DNA of 40,542 nt from Candidatus Methanoplasma porotermitis (lineage in GTDB: Archaea > Thermoplasmatota > Thermoplasmata > Methanomassiliicoccales > Methanomethylophilaceae): positions 1 through 40,542 of the forward strand of contig JAITOF010000037.1 in NCBI GenBank assembly GCA_031290095.1, in the 5' to 3' direction. The position numbers were made by a program, and so were the translations under genes. The notes under the pieces are model-generated. The model did not search any database. It was not told the origin of the DNA and saw nothing but the letters and a program-made list of their open reading frames with translations. Shown one piece after another: positions 8,922-16,026 of this stretch (position 1 is the first letter of the stretch; each line of letters opens with the position of its first letter).

Positions 8922-9235
8922 CCTGATCTCTCCTTGTTGTACGGCATGCGCCAAATGCGGCCGCACTCGCATCCCGAGACCATCTTCCCCCCGGTCAACC
9001 TCACGGTGCAGTTCACGCCCGGAACCATAGGGAGGAGGCAGCCCTTGCAGTATCTGAAGTCCCTCGGTATCCCAGTCCTCGTCTTCATCCCTATGCTCCT
9101 AGCAAGCTGGACGTACCTCCTCGCACGGTCTCCCTTGCCTGCCTTGACGGCATCCAACGAGAGGGAAGTGAGCACGGCTATCCGAGCGTCCCCGATGGCG
9201 GAAACGGTCTTTTTGGGAAGATGCCTCTTTGACAT
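8918..9235 (-). CDS. rnp4: RNase P protein component 4 (Rpp21/Rpr2 family)
   Basis: A 105-aa protein subunit of archaeal RNase P, which removes tRNA 5' leaders. The N-terminal helical part (residues 10-50) is followed by a zinc ribbon with Cys63-x2-Cys66 and Cys89-x-Cys91 (YCKGCLLPM and SGCECG). The length and the ligand spacing fit the family. A TATA box at 9261-9270 lies about 26-35 bp before ATG 9235, so a leaderless start is likely and the longer frame from 9439 is rejected. It leads the operon rnp4-yhbY-serS. Confidence 0.92.
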   Translation of the reverse strand: MSKRHLPKKTVSAIGDARIAVLTSLSLDAVKAGKGDRARRYVQLARSIGMKTRTGIPRDFRYCKGCLLPMVPGVNCTVRLTGGKMVSGCECGRIWRMPYNKERSG

Positions 9236-9260
9236 TGGTATGCATAGACAGTCGCAGGGG

Positions 9261-9270
9261 CCGTATAAAT
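9261..9270 (-). promoter_or_regulatory. TATA box of the rnp4-yhbY-serS operon
   Basis: On the minus strand the sequence is ATTTATACGG, spaced about 26-35 bp from the rnp4 ATG. It predicts transcription starting at or next to the start codon. Confidence 0.65.
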
Positions 9271-9361
9271 CTATTCGCCCCGCGCACCCTGTTAGAGCTT
9301 GCTCAGAGTCGCTCCGAAACCTTGAACCCGCTAAATCCCTGAACACCTGAAAATAATACGC

Positions 9362-9574
9362 ATGGCAGGAGACGCGTTCTCGATGAGCGAAGAATCGAAA
9401 AGGCTGTCCGTCGCTGAACTGCGCGGCGTCATCGCACACCGTTATTGGAAATTGGACATGGGTTCCGTTTGGCTTGCGGCCGCTCAGGACGTGCCTGGTT
9501 TAAAAACGAAGTTTGAGCGCGTCCTCGACGAGTTGGAAGAACCCCCAAACAGGAAAAACCAACTCTCAGGTTGA
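9362..9574 (+). pseudogene. Truncated HepT-like (DUF86) HEPN protein, C-terminal part
   Basis: A 70-aa frame matching the C-terminal half of DUF86/HepT HEPN proteins. The RNase motif R-x4-H-x-Y is present as RGVIAHRY, followed by the family's typical LDMGSVWLAAAQDVPGLK segment. Full-length HepT proteins are about 110-140 aa, and the in-frame stop at 9332-9334 leaves no room for the missing N-terminal helices. No partner MNT nucleotidyltransferase gene is adjacent. It is most likely a decayed toxin of a HepT-MntA-type module; a short functional protein cannot be excluded. Confidence 0.6.
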
Positions 9575-9846
9575 AGGCCGATCACAAGAAAAGGCTTTGC
9601 ACAACACCGTACGTCATGCGTCAACATCAAAAAAAAAACGGTATTTTGCACCACACAATCAGGTGAATGCCGACGGAGGAACCGCCTGCCGCCGAGGTCG
9701 GCCCGCGACTGTCCAGGGTCAAATCAGCGTAAATCAGATGGAGTTAAATAACGCATCCAACTTGGGGGAAGCAACTGCATGCGCACATATCGACAACGTG
9801 GCGCAAGGACGCGCCGCCGAGTGCGAAAAGTGCCTGTGGGGGGCAA

Positions 9847-9855
9847 CATATTATG
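9847..9855 (+). promoter_or_regulatory. Putative TATA box of the second surface gene
   Basis: CATATTATG is centred about 26 bp before the first base of the G13 run. The predicted transcription start would therefore fall in the run, leaving a leader of roughly 120 nt. No comparable A/T box is found between the run and the ATG. Confidence 0.4.
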
Positions 9856-9876
9856 ACATCATGTCCAAAAGGAAGA

Positions 9877-9889
9877 GGGGGGGGGGGGG
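9877..9889 (+). repeat. G13 homopolymer upstream of the second surface gene
   Basis: Thirteen consecutive G on the coding strand, 116 bp before ATG 10006. Runs inside the window's ordinary genes do not exceed seven G or C. Confidence 0.95.
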
Positions 9890-10005
9890 CCTTGCCTTCG
9901 CCCGTCCATGCATTCCGTGTTCTCGACGGAAACGGCAGAATCGTCAGTTGAAAGTTTGAAGCACGTCTCCCGCCTGTGCGGAAGCGCCTGCCGGGGCGCG
10001 AGCCC

Positions 10006-12813
10006 ATGAAAGCGTACGCTTACGTCACGTTGATTGCCGTCGTCGCCGTGGTCGTGGCGGGCGCGTTCATCGCCTCCGACCAGAACTCGCCATACTCCGA
10101 CGCGGCAGACCCGTCCGGCACCGACGGGAACATCGACTGGGTCCTGCACGAGGGCGTGCTCACGCTGGGCCTGAACCCCTCCGCTGGCGGCACGAATATG
10201 AATAACTATGCTAGCGGCAGCGCCCCGCAGTGGTACGCTCACAGATATGACATTACCGAAGTAGTCATCGGAACGGGCATAACGACCGTAGGAGACTATG
10301 CGTTCTCCGACTACTACGTTTGGATTTCTTCCGTCACGATCGGCGACGACGTGAAGACCATAGGCGAGTGTGCGTTCTACGGTTGCCCTGCTCTCTCATC
10401 CGTCACAATCGGCAACAGCGTGGAGACCATAGGCATCGAGGCGTTTGGCTTCTGCTACTCCCTCGCCTCAATAACGATTCCCGACAGCGTGGAGACCATA
10501 GATGATTGGGCGTTCCACTATTGCTACTCCCTCTCCTCCGTCACGATCGGCAACGGCGTGGAGACTATCGGAGCTCAGGCGTTCATGTATTGTGTGGCCC
10601 TCTCTTCCATCATAATACCCGGAAGCGTGACATACATCGGCCTCGGCGCGTTCCAAGAGTGCAATGGATTGTACAACATCACGTTCGAAGGCTCCGTGCC
10701 TACGCTTGGCGCGTCCTCATTCTCTATTGAATATTCAACAAACCGCACGGCTTACGTCTGGGTGCAGTCACCCGACATGTCCAAATTCACGACTACGGTG
10801 AGGGACAACACCACTATAACCCGCGGCGGAGACCTCAGCGTCTCGAACTACCCCGTCGGCCCTGCGTACGGCGGAGGAACGTTTGGAAGCGTCAGCTGGA
10901 CGTATGACGAGTATTCGGGCACGCTGACGTTCTCGGGAACCGGAACTCTTCCCAGCGCGGTCGAGTTGAACGGTCTAGGTCCGTGGAGACAGGTCAGGGC
11001 GTATGTGCACAATGTAATCATCGAAGACCAAATAACTGCCATAGGCGTACAGACGTTCTACAGTTGCTACTCTTTGTCCTCAGTGACGATAGGCGACGGC
11101 GTGGAGGCCATAGGCAACGATGCGTTCTACAATTGTTACTCCCTCACCTCAGTCATAATGCCCGACAGCGTAAAAACCATAGGCGGCAACGCGTTCCTGA
11201 ACTGCTACACCCTGTCCTCCGTCACGATCGGCGCCGGCGTAAAAACCATAGGCGGCTCGGCGTTCTCCGGTTGCTCTTCCCTCCCCACAGTCACGATTCC
11301 CCGCGGCGTGGAGACCATAAACGGCTCGGCGTTCTACAACTGCTACACCCTGACCTCGGTGGACATAATGGCGCCGGACCTCGGCAGGCTGTCTCCGGAC
11401 GCGTCTGCTGTCATTGGCCAAGATCTGTTCCTGAACGACCGCTCGCTCACCGCCATATCGATATACAACCCAGACATCGGGGACGACACAGGCACGAGGT
11501 ATTACGTTGACTATGGCTACATATCCTCCCGTGCGGTCGTGGTATACTACGACATAGACCAGCCGGTTCGCGCCGTGCAGTCCCAGAGCGGGGACGTGAC
11601 CCTGTCGGGATTCACAGGCTCGGCGCAGGTGGGCACTACGCCGTGGGACGGCGACATCGGCACGATCAGCTCTGGCGAATCGTTCGAAAGGCCTGTCGGG
11701 CGGGTCGCATACGTGTCGGCGCAGACGGGATACGACGTCGTGGTCGTGTCTGGAGCCGACGGAAAGGTGCAGTACGCCGTCTCTGGGGCCGGAGGGGTGT
11801 CTGGCACCGTCGTCGGCACCCAGGCAGTCACCGTCCCGATCGGCGAGACCATAACCCTGACAGGGGTCGCGGTCACAGCGGGCTTCGCATTCGAGCAGTG
11901 GACGAGGTCCCTCCCGACGCCGGCCGTGCTCCCCGGCAACCCCATCGTCGTCTCGTTGGCAGGGACATACGCCGCGTCCTTTGCGGCATCGCCCGACCCC
12001 GTCTATACAATCAGTTCGCATGCGGACAGCAGCTCGACGATAACCCCGTCGGGATCCGTAGCCGTCCTCGGAGGAGGGAGCGCGACGTTCTCGTTCGCCG
12101 CGGCGCCCGGGTATGATATAGACGACATCGTCGTGGACGGGGCAAGCGTCCCGTCTGCCGTCTTGGCCGGGACATACACGTTCTCGAACGTCCGTAGCAA
12201 CCACACCATAAGCGTGTCGAGCAAGCTGGTCGGCGAGAGCGTGACGCTCACCGTGGACATATCGGGAGGCGACGGCGTGCCCGAGTACCACATCGGGCCC
12301 GGCTCGCCCTACGGCCGCTTCGTCAGGTCGCAGCCTGTCGCCCTGCACTCCGACGTGTACGTGTCCGTGGACGTCGGGGACGGGTACAAGTTCGTCGGAT
12401 GGACCGGCGACGTGACGTCTAGCGACATAGAGCTGCACATACCCGATGCGAGCAAGGACGTCAGCCTCGTGGCGCATCTGGAGCCTACTGGCGGCAACGG
12501 CGGCGGCCTCTCCACGGCGGCGCTCGTCGTCGTAGCGATCCTCGCAATCCTCGTCGTAGCGTTTGCAATCCTGTGGCTCGTCTTCGGCCTCAGAAGGTCC
12601 TTCGAGGTGGTCAAGGTCTCCTCGTCCGTGCCGATCGTCGGGAAGGACAGGGCCCGCTACAGGAGGGCGTACCGCTTCTCCGTCGAAGGCGGCTCGAACA
12701 TAAGATACCGTATCGGCGAGGACGGGGCGTGGAAGGCGCCCGCCCGCACCGCTGGCGGGTACGAGATACCGAAGGAGGACGTGACGGCTACTGTCACGAT
12801 CGAAGCGGACTGA
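10006..12813 (+). CDS. BspA-like leucine-rich-repeat surface protein with cytoplasmic tail domain
   Basis: A 935-aa paralogue of the first surface protein. A signal/anchor helix (about residues 5-23) is followed by two BspA-type repeat blocks (about 80-225 and 335-450) with strongly regular 23-residue units of the form 'LSSVTIGnGVeTIGa.AFy.CysL'. A domain around 600-665, a Flg_new_2-like domain (about 666-740) and another beta-rich domain with GYKFVGWTG (about 745-830) come next. A transmembrane helix (about 834-861) then leads to a 75-residue tail ending in a beta-rich VTATVTIEAD. That tail is absent from the first paralogue. The start is ATG 10006; GTG 9976 lies in the conserved leader. An extracellular adhesive role is inferred from the family. 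Confidence 0.88.
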   Translation: MKAYAYVTLIAVVAVVVAGAFIASDQNSPYSDAADPSGTDGNIDWVLHEGVLTLGLNPSAGGTNMNNYASGSAPQWYAHRYDITEVVIGTGITTVGDYAFSDYYVWISSVTIGDDVKTIGECAFYGCPALSSVTIGNSVETIGIEAFGFCYSLASITIPDSVETIDDWAFHYCYSLSSVTIGNGVETIGAQAFMYCVALSSIIIPGSVTYIGLGAFQECNGLYNITFEGSVPTLGASSFSIEYSTNRTAYVWVQSPDMSKFTTTVRDNTTITRGGDLSVSNYPVGPAYGGGTFGSVSWTYDEYSGTLTFSGTGTLPSAVELNGLGPWRQVRAYVHNVIIEDQITAIGVQTFYSCYSLSSVTIGDGVEAIGNDAFYNCYSLTSVIMPDSVKTIGGNAFLNCYTLSSVTIGAGVKTIGGSAFSGCSSLPTVTIPRGVETINGSAFYNCYTLTSVDIMAPDLGRLSPDASAVIGQDLFLNDRSLTAISIYNPDIGDDTGTRYYVDYGYISSRAVVVYYDIDQPVRAVQSQSGDVTLSGFTGSAQVGTTPWDGDIGTISSGESFERPVGRVAYVSAQTGYDVVVVSGADGKVQYAVSGAGGVSGTVVGTQAVTVPIGETITLTGVAVTAGFAFEQWTRSLPTPAVLPGNPIVVSLAGTYAASFAASPDPVYTISSHADSSSTITPSGSVAVLGGGSATFSFAAAPGYDIDDIVVDGASVPSAVLAGTYTFSNVRSNHTISVSSKLVGESVTLTVDISGGDGVPEYHIGPGSPYGRFVRSQPVALHSDVYVSVDVGDGYKFVGWTGDVTSSDIELHIPDASKDVSLVAHLEPTGGNGGGLSTAALVVVAILAILVVAFAILWLVFGLRRSFEVVKVSSSVPIVGKDRARYRRAYRFSVEGGSNIRYRIGEDGAWKAPARTAGGYEIPKEDVTATVTIEAD
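10300..10680 (+). repeat. Tandem 69-bp LRR-coding repeats, first block
   Basis: DNA units of about 69 bp (23 codons) recur with strong nucleotide similarity, each carrying a version of TCCGTCACGATCGGCAACGGCGTGGAGACC cut into 20-base-scale blocks. A second block lies at about 11040-11360. High DNA identity among units allows recombination that adds or removes repeats. Confidence 0.75.
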
Positions 12814-13065
12814 GCCCGAGGCATAGGTCAAACCCTTTGCAAACCGCTTCCCAAACCCTTTCAGGCTCTGCATCAAACGCCGCCGCCGGACCTAGTCGCC
12901 CCATCCCCACATGGCGCATACCCCAGTCCGCTATTGCGGCGGCGACCTTTTTATCCTCATGTGCCGCTGGCCGCGCCGATGGAGTCGTGGTTGCGGGCTA
13001 CATCGAATGATTAATGCAAAAGTTATGTTTTATTTAATGCAAATATTATATTTGTTTGGACGCAA
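12814..13065. other. Intergenic region with 3' flank and AT-rich direct repeats
   Basis: It holds the conserved 3' element of the second surface gene (12905-12952), then an AT-rich segment with TTAATGCAAA twice (13011-13020 and 13034-13043, period 23). The latter stands just before the ATPase pseudogene and is probably its former promoter or operator. No gene is seen. Confidence 0.6.
12905..12952 (+). terminator. Putative terminator of the second surface gene
   Basis: A short hairpin (CCGC 12928-12931, GCGG 12936-12939) is followed by GACC and a T5 run at 12948-12952. The CCCCACATGGCGCA block at 12905-12918 matches the one behind the first surface gene. Confidence 0.6.
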
Positions 13066-13367
13066 TTGCATGGTCGTAATTCTGAACCCCGTTCGTTAGG
13101 CAATGCGCGCGACGGCTATCTTCCTAGAGTGGTGGACGCCAAGATCTCCAAGCTCCTGTCTGTGTTCGGGGCCGTGCTTATCACGGGGCCGAAGTGGTGC
13201 GGAAAATCTTGGACCGGGCAGCCGCCAATCTTCTCGTCCTCAGAAAGAAGGTGAGCGGGGACTCGCCCGTGCCGTCGTTCCTCATGGTGCTGTGCGCCAC
13301 GGGCGGGGCCGCTTACACTCGCGACGATGGCATATTCGTCGTGCCGATAGATTGTCTGGGTCCGTGA
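13066..13367 (+). pseudogene. Internally deleted AAA/DUF4143 ATPase
   Basis: Two pieces of one ATPase family are fused out of frame. The upstream frame (from about 13117) reads YLPRVVDAKISKLLSVFGAV and then a P-loop GPKWCGKS, the N-terminus of AAA_14/DUF4143 ATPases. From 13221, in a different frame, AANLLVLRKK...PSFLMVLCATG...GIFVVPIDCLGP and a TGA at 13365-13367 match the C-terminal end of the same family. Most of the ATPase core and the nuclease-like middle are gone, so some 300 codons appear deleted near 13213-13221. The original start is uncertain; TTG 13066 opens the frame and ATG 13070 is in another frame. Confidence 0.75.
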
Positions 13368-13658
13368 AAAGGCCTGCATCGGCTCGTCCGGAGTCGTCTC
13401 GTGACCTTGAGCTCGGCAAGGGCGGAGGCGTCAACATAGAAACATCTCTTCAGACATGCAATATGCAATGCCCTCTACCGCGGCATTCCCGAAGTCGCGG
13501 GCGGCGGGAAGCGTCCGGGCTGCTGATGAAATCGAGTTCATATGCCCGTTCACGGACGGGGGCGGGTGCATAGGCAGTTGCGACAGACGGTCGTCCGTTG
13601 AAGCAGGACTCGCAGGAATTCGCGTATTTTTAATAGGCGGCAGACGTTCCGCGTGTCC
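13368..13658. other. Intergenic region before the dUTPase gene
   Basis: No convincing gene. Small frames here have no recognisable family. A TATA-like box GTATTTTTAATA at 13624-13635 serves the next gene. Confidence 0.55.
13624..13635 (+). promoter_or_regulatory. TATA box of the dUTPase-type gene
   Basis: GTATTTTTAATA lies 24-35 bp before ATG 13659. The distance favours ATG 13659 over GTG 13653 and a leaderless transcript. Confidence 0.6.
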
Positions 13659-14147
13659 ATGGCAATACTCTCGGACAGGGACATATTGGCCGGGATGGCC
13701 TCTGGACGCCTGGGGATAACCGACTACCACGAAAGGGGGCTCACGCCCAACGGCTACGACCTCCGCATCGCCGAGATATCGGTGCGCGGAGACCCTGAGG
13801 TAAAGAAGGAAGGCATCGTCCGCATCCCTCCGAGGACAATGTTCTACGTCTCCACCGTCGAAAGGGTGAGGATGCCCGGGGACGTGTGCGCCCAGCTTTG
13901 GCTGAGGACCACATGGATCAGGAGAGGATGCATAGGCGCGTTCGGAAAGATCGACGCAGGGTTCGAAGGAACGCTCACCCTGGGCGCGTTCAACGCTTCG
14001 GACGAGGCCGTCGAGCTGCCCGTGGGCGAGAGGTTCTGCCAGATGGTCTTCGAGACTCTGACGTCGCCCACGGAGAAGGACTATGCGAAGAGGAGCGGCA
14101 ACTACCAAGGCCAGACGGGCGTCACCCTCGACCCCGTGAAGAAGTGA
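13659..14147 (+). CDS. dut: dCTP deaminase/dUTPase family protein, probably an archaeal dUTPase
   Basis: A 162-aa trimeric dUTPase-fold protein. The N-terminus (MAILSDRDILAGMASG then DYHERGLTPNGYDLRI) is of the dCTP deaminase family, and RTTWIRRG plus GKIDAGFEGTLTL form the nucleotide site. Dcd enzymes have a catalytic Glu in the segment written TLEF/VLEF, but here it reads TLGAFN, so the deaminase Glu is replaced by Gly. The Asp of KIDAGF that activates water in dUTPases remains. Archaeal dUTPases of this sequence family exist, so dUTP hydrolysis (to dUMP and diphosphate) is more likely than dCTP deamination. The gene is tail-to-tail with trm5, with no bases between the stops. Confidence 0.8.
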   Translation: MAILSDRDILAGMASGRLGITDYHERGLTPNGYDLRIAEISVRGDPEVKKEGIVRIPPRTMFYVSTVERVRMPGDVCAQLWLRTTWIRRGCIGAFGKIDAGFEGTLTLGAFNASDEAVELPVGERFCQMVFETLTSPTEKDYAKRSGNYQGQTGVTLDPVKK

Positions 14148-15146
14148 TCAGTCCTTCACGATGTCGAGCACGTATACGCCCGCCGTCGGGGAATACGTCT
14201 TAAGCTCCAAGACCTCTGCTATGTGCATGTCCAGCCCGAGGCTCCCCATCGACGACCGCAGCCCCTCCGCGAAGCTCTCGATATCGGCGCGTTCCGTCAT
14301 CTTGTGAAGATGGACCGTCCCGCCCTTCCTGACCTTTTTAAGCGCGTCGGGAAGGAAGCGGTCGGCCGTGTGCGGCAGGTTCATTATTATGCGGTCGGCG
14401 TCCGGAAGCCCCTTCACGACCTCTGACGCGTCTCCCGTCATGGGGGCTATGCGGGAAATGCGGTTCGCCTCCATGTTCAGTCTCGCGAACGGCTCCGCGT
14501 CGGGGTTCAGGTCTATGGAGTACACCACGTCTGGGCTTGCATGCCTGCAGATGACCAGGCCGAACGGGGCGACCCCGGCGAACATGTCTATGATGACCTC
14601 CCCGGGCTTCACGAGGGACGCCACCCTGCGACGCTCGGTCGCAAGCCTCGGATTGAAATAGACCTTGGCCGGGTCCACGCGGATCGCCAGGCCGAACTCC
14701 CTGTGCGTCGTCTCCGAGCCTCCGGAGCCGGCTATCTGCTCCAGATCCCTGATTCTGAACTCCCCCTTCACGCCTGCGTCGCGCATCACCGCCCTTATGC
14801 CCGGGGACGCGGACGCCATGGCCCTGCCGATCTCGTTCTTGTACGGAAGGAGGGAGTCGGGCACCTTCACCACGGCCACGTCGCCTATGACGTCGAACGA
14901 CGCCGGAAGCTCCGAGCAGAGCTCGTCCGGGACCTGCACGCACTCCCGGTAGTCCGTTATGCGCCGTTTGGCCTCCTCGAACTCGGCCTCTTCCGTCTCG
15001 AAGCCGTCCACGTCCCCGAGCACGGGCATGAGCAGGAATCCCCCTTCCGACCTTATCCTCGCACTCAAGTCCAAGAGGCCGGAGGCCATAAGCCCGTTGC
15101 GCACCTTCTCCCCGTCCGGCTTAGGGACCCGGATGCACTTGGACAT
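14148..15146 (-). CDS. trm5: tRNA (guanine37-N1)-methyltransferase, Trm5 family
   Basis: Class I SAM-dependent methyltransferase of 332 aa with the Trm5 layout. An N-terminal tRNA-binding part (residues 1-160) precedes the catalytic domain with IDMFAGVAPFGL (SAM loop), SIDLNPDA (acidic ribose-binding residue) and MNLPHTAD at about residues 255-262, corresponding to the family's N-P-P-like catalytic motif. It methylates G37 beside the anticodon, which prevents frameshifting, and is the first step to wyosine in archaea. The related Taw2 aminocarboxypropyl transferase has a similar fold and is a less likely alternative. It follows dphB by 3 bp on the same strand. Confidence 0.88.
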   Translation of the reverse strand: MSKCIRVPKPDGEKVRNGLMASGLLDLSARIRSEGGFLLMPVLGDVDGFETEEAEFEEAKRRITDYRECVQVPDELCSELPASFDVIGDVAVVKVPDSLLPYKNEIGRAMASASPGIRAVMRDAGVKGEFRIRDLEQIAGSGGSETTHREFGLAIRVDPAKVYFNPRLATERRRVASLVKPGEVIIDMFAGVAPFGLVICRHASPDVVYSIDLNPDAEPFARLNMEANRISRIAPMTGDASEVVKGLPDADRIIMNLPHTADRFLPDALKKVRKGGTVHLHKMTERADIESFAEGLRSSMGSLGLDMHIAEVLELKTYSPTAGVYVLDIVKD

Positions 15147-15149
15147 CCG

Positions 15150-15950
15150 TCAGTCGTCCTCCTTGATCGTCTCTTTGGGGGCCCCGGCGAAGCGCACGAG
15201 CGCGAAAGCCTCCATGAAATGCAAGTTGCCGGGTATGACCAGCGTCTGAAGGGGCGCCCCCAGGTCGCGTTTCAAAAGGTCCTGCGGGTATCCGGCGAAA
15301 AGCCTCTCTTCAGAGGATCCGACTTTGGACGCCGCGCAGACGAGGGTCTTGTCGGTCATGAGCCCCTCGTTCCACTTCCTCTCGCCCTCTATGAGCCACT
15401 CGATCGCCTGGTGGGCGGTCATGTACCTCAGCTCGTCGGCGCGTATGTCCAGAAGGACCATCGTATGCAGCCCCCTGTCCTTGTTCTCCTTTATGTTGTC
15501 GTAGGGGGACTTCGGCTGGTATCCCTTCTCTAGGAACGGAAGGGTGACGGTCCTCCCGAACTTGTACGGCTGAAGGCCGAGCGACGCGGGGCATGCGCCG
15601 AATATCGATATCCCGTGGAAGATGCGAACCGGTATACCTGCCTCCACCGCCTGTATCCTCAGGTCGACGTGCGTGGTCGCAAGCATAGTGTCTCCCGCCG
15701 TGACGAAGCCCACCCTCATCCTCATGGCGTCTTCGATGACGTCTTCGCCTTCCTCGACCTGTTGCCTGTAGATTATGTCTATTTTCTTTCCGATCGCCTT
15801 CTCAAGGTCCTCCGCGGAGGCGCCTATGAGGGTCGAAGTGTAGAATTCGGCGTAGATCTTATCGCATTCCTTCAGGGCCTGCAACGCCTTCACGGTCATG
15901 CCGTCGACGCCGCTCAGCCCCAACCCGACGAAGACGAGTTCAGAGGTCAT
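15150..15950 (-). CDS. dphB: Diphthine synthase
   Basis: SAM-dependent methyltransferase of 266 aa of the tetrapyrrole-methylase fold. It carries out the methylation step of diphthamide formation on the conserved His of translation elongation factor 2. The N-terminus VFVGLGLSGVDGMTVKAL, the segment VGFVTAGDTMLATTHVDLR and GISIFGACPASLGLQPYKFG are diagnostic, and the length is typical. A TATA-like box at 15974-15988 precedes ATG 15950 by about 24-38 bp, and trm5 follows in the same transcript, so the pair joins two translation-fidelity modifications. Confidence 0.95.
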   Translation of the reverse strand: MTSELVFVGLGLSGVDGMTVKALQALKECDKIYAEFYTSTLIGASAEDLEKAIGKKIDIIYRQQVEEGEDVIEDAMRMRVGFVTAGDTMLATTHVDLRIQAVEAGIPVRIFHGISIFGACPASLGLQPYKFGRTVTLPFLEKGYQPKSPYDNIKENKDRGLHTMVLLDIRADELRYMTAHQAIEWLIEGERKWNEGLMTDKTLVCAASKVGSSEERLFAGYPQDLLKRDLGAPLQTLVIPGNLHFMEAFALVRFAGAPKETIKEDD

Positions 15951-15973
15951 CAGCCTACCGTGAGCGTGTTTCC

Positions 15974-15988
15974 GTTAATACTTTATTC
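15974..15988 (-). promoter_or_regulatory. TATA box of the dphB-trm5 operon
   Basis: AATAAAGTATTAACG on the minus strand, about 24-38 bp before ATG 15950. Confidence 0.5.
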
Positions 15989-16026
15989 CATCCAAAACCA
16001 GGTTCAGGACATCTGCAGACCATGCG

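Larger units (their letters stand above)
9575..10005. other. Intergenic region before the second surface gene
   Basis: No credible gene lies here. It contains a TATA-like CATATTATG at 9847-9855 and the G13 run at 9877-9889. About 100 bp of leader follows, and its last 60 bp resemble the leader of the first surface gene (TGAAA-T/G-TT...GTGCGG before the ATG). Confidence 0.7.

Noticed and set aside
11149-12876. 575-codon minus-strand frame opposite the second surface gene
   Set aside because: Composition is that of an antisense shadow (Arg/Asp/His-rich), with no domain and no promoter.
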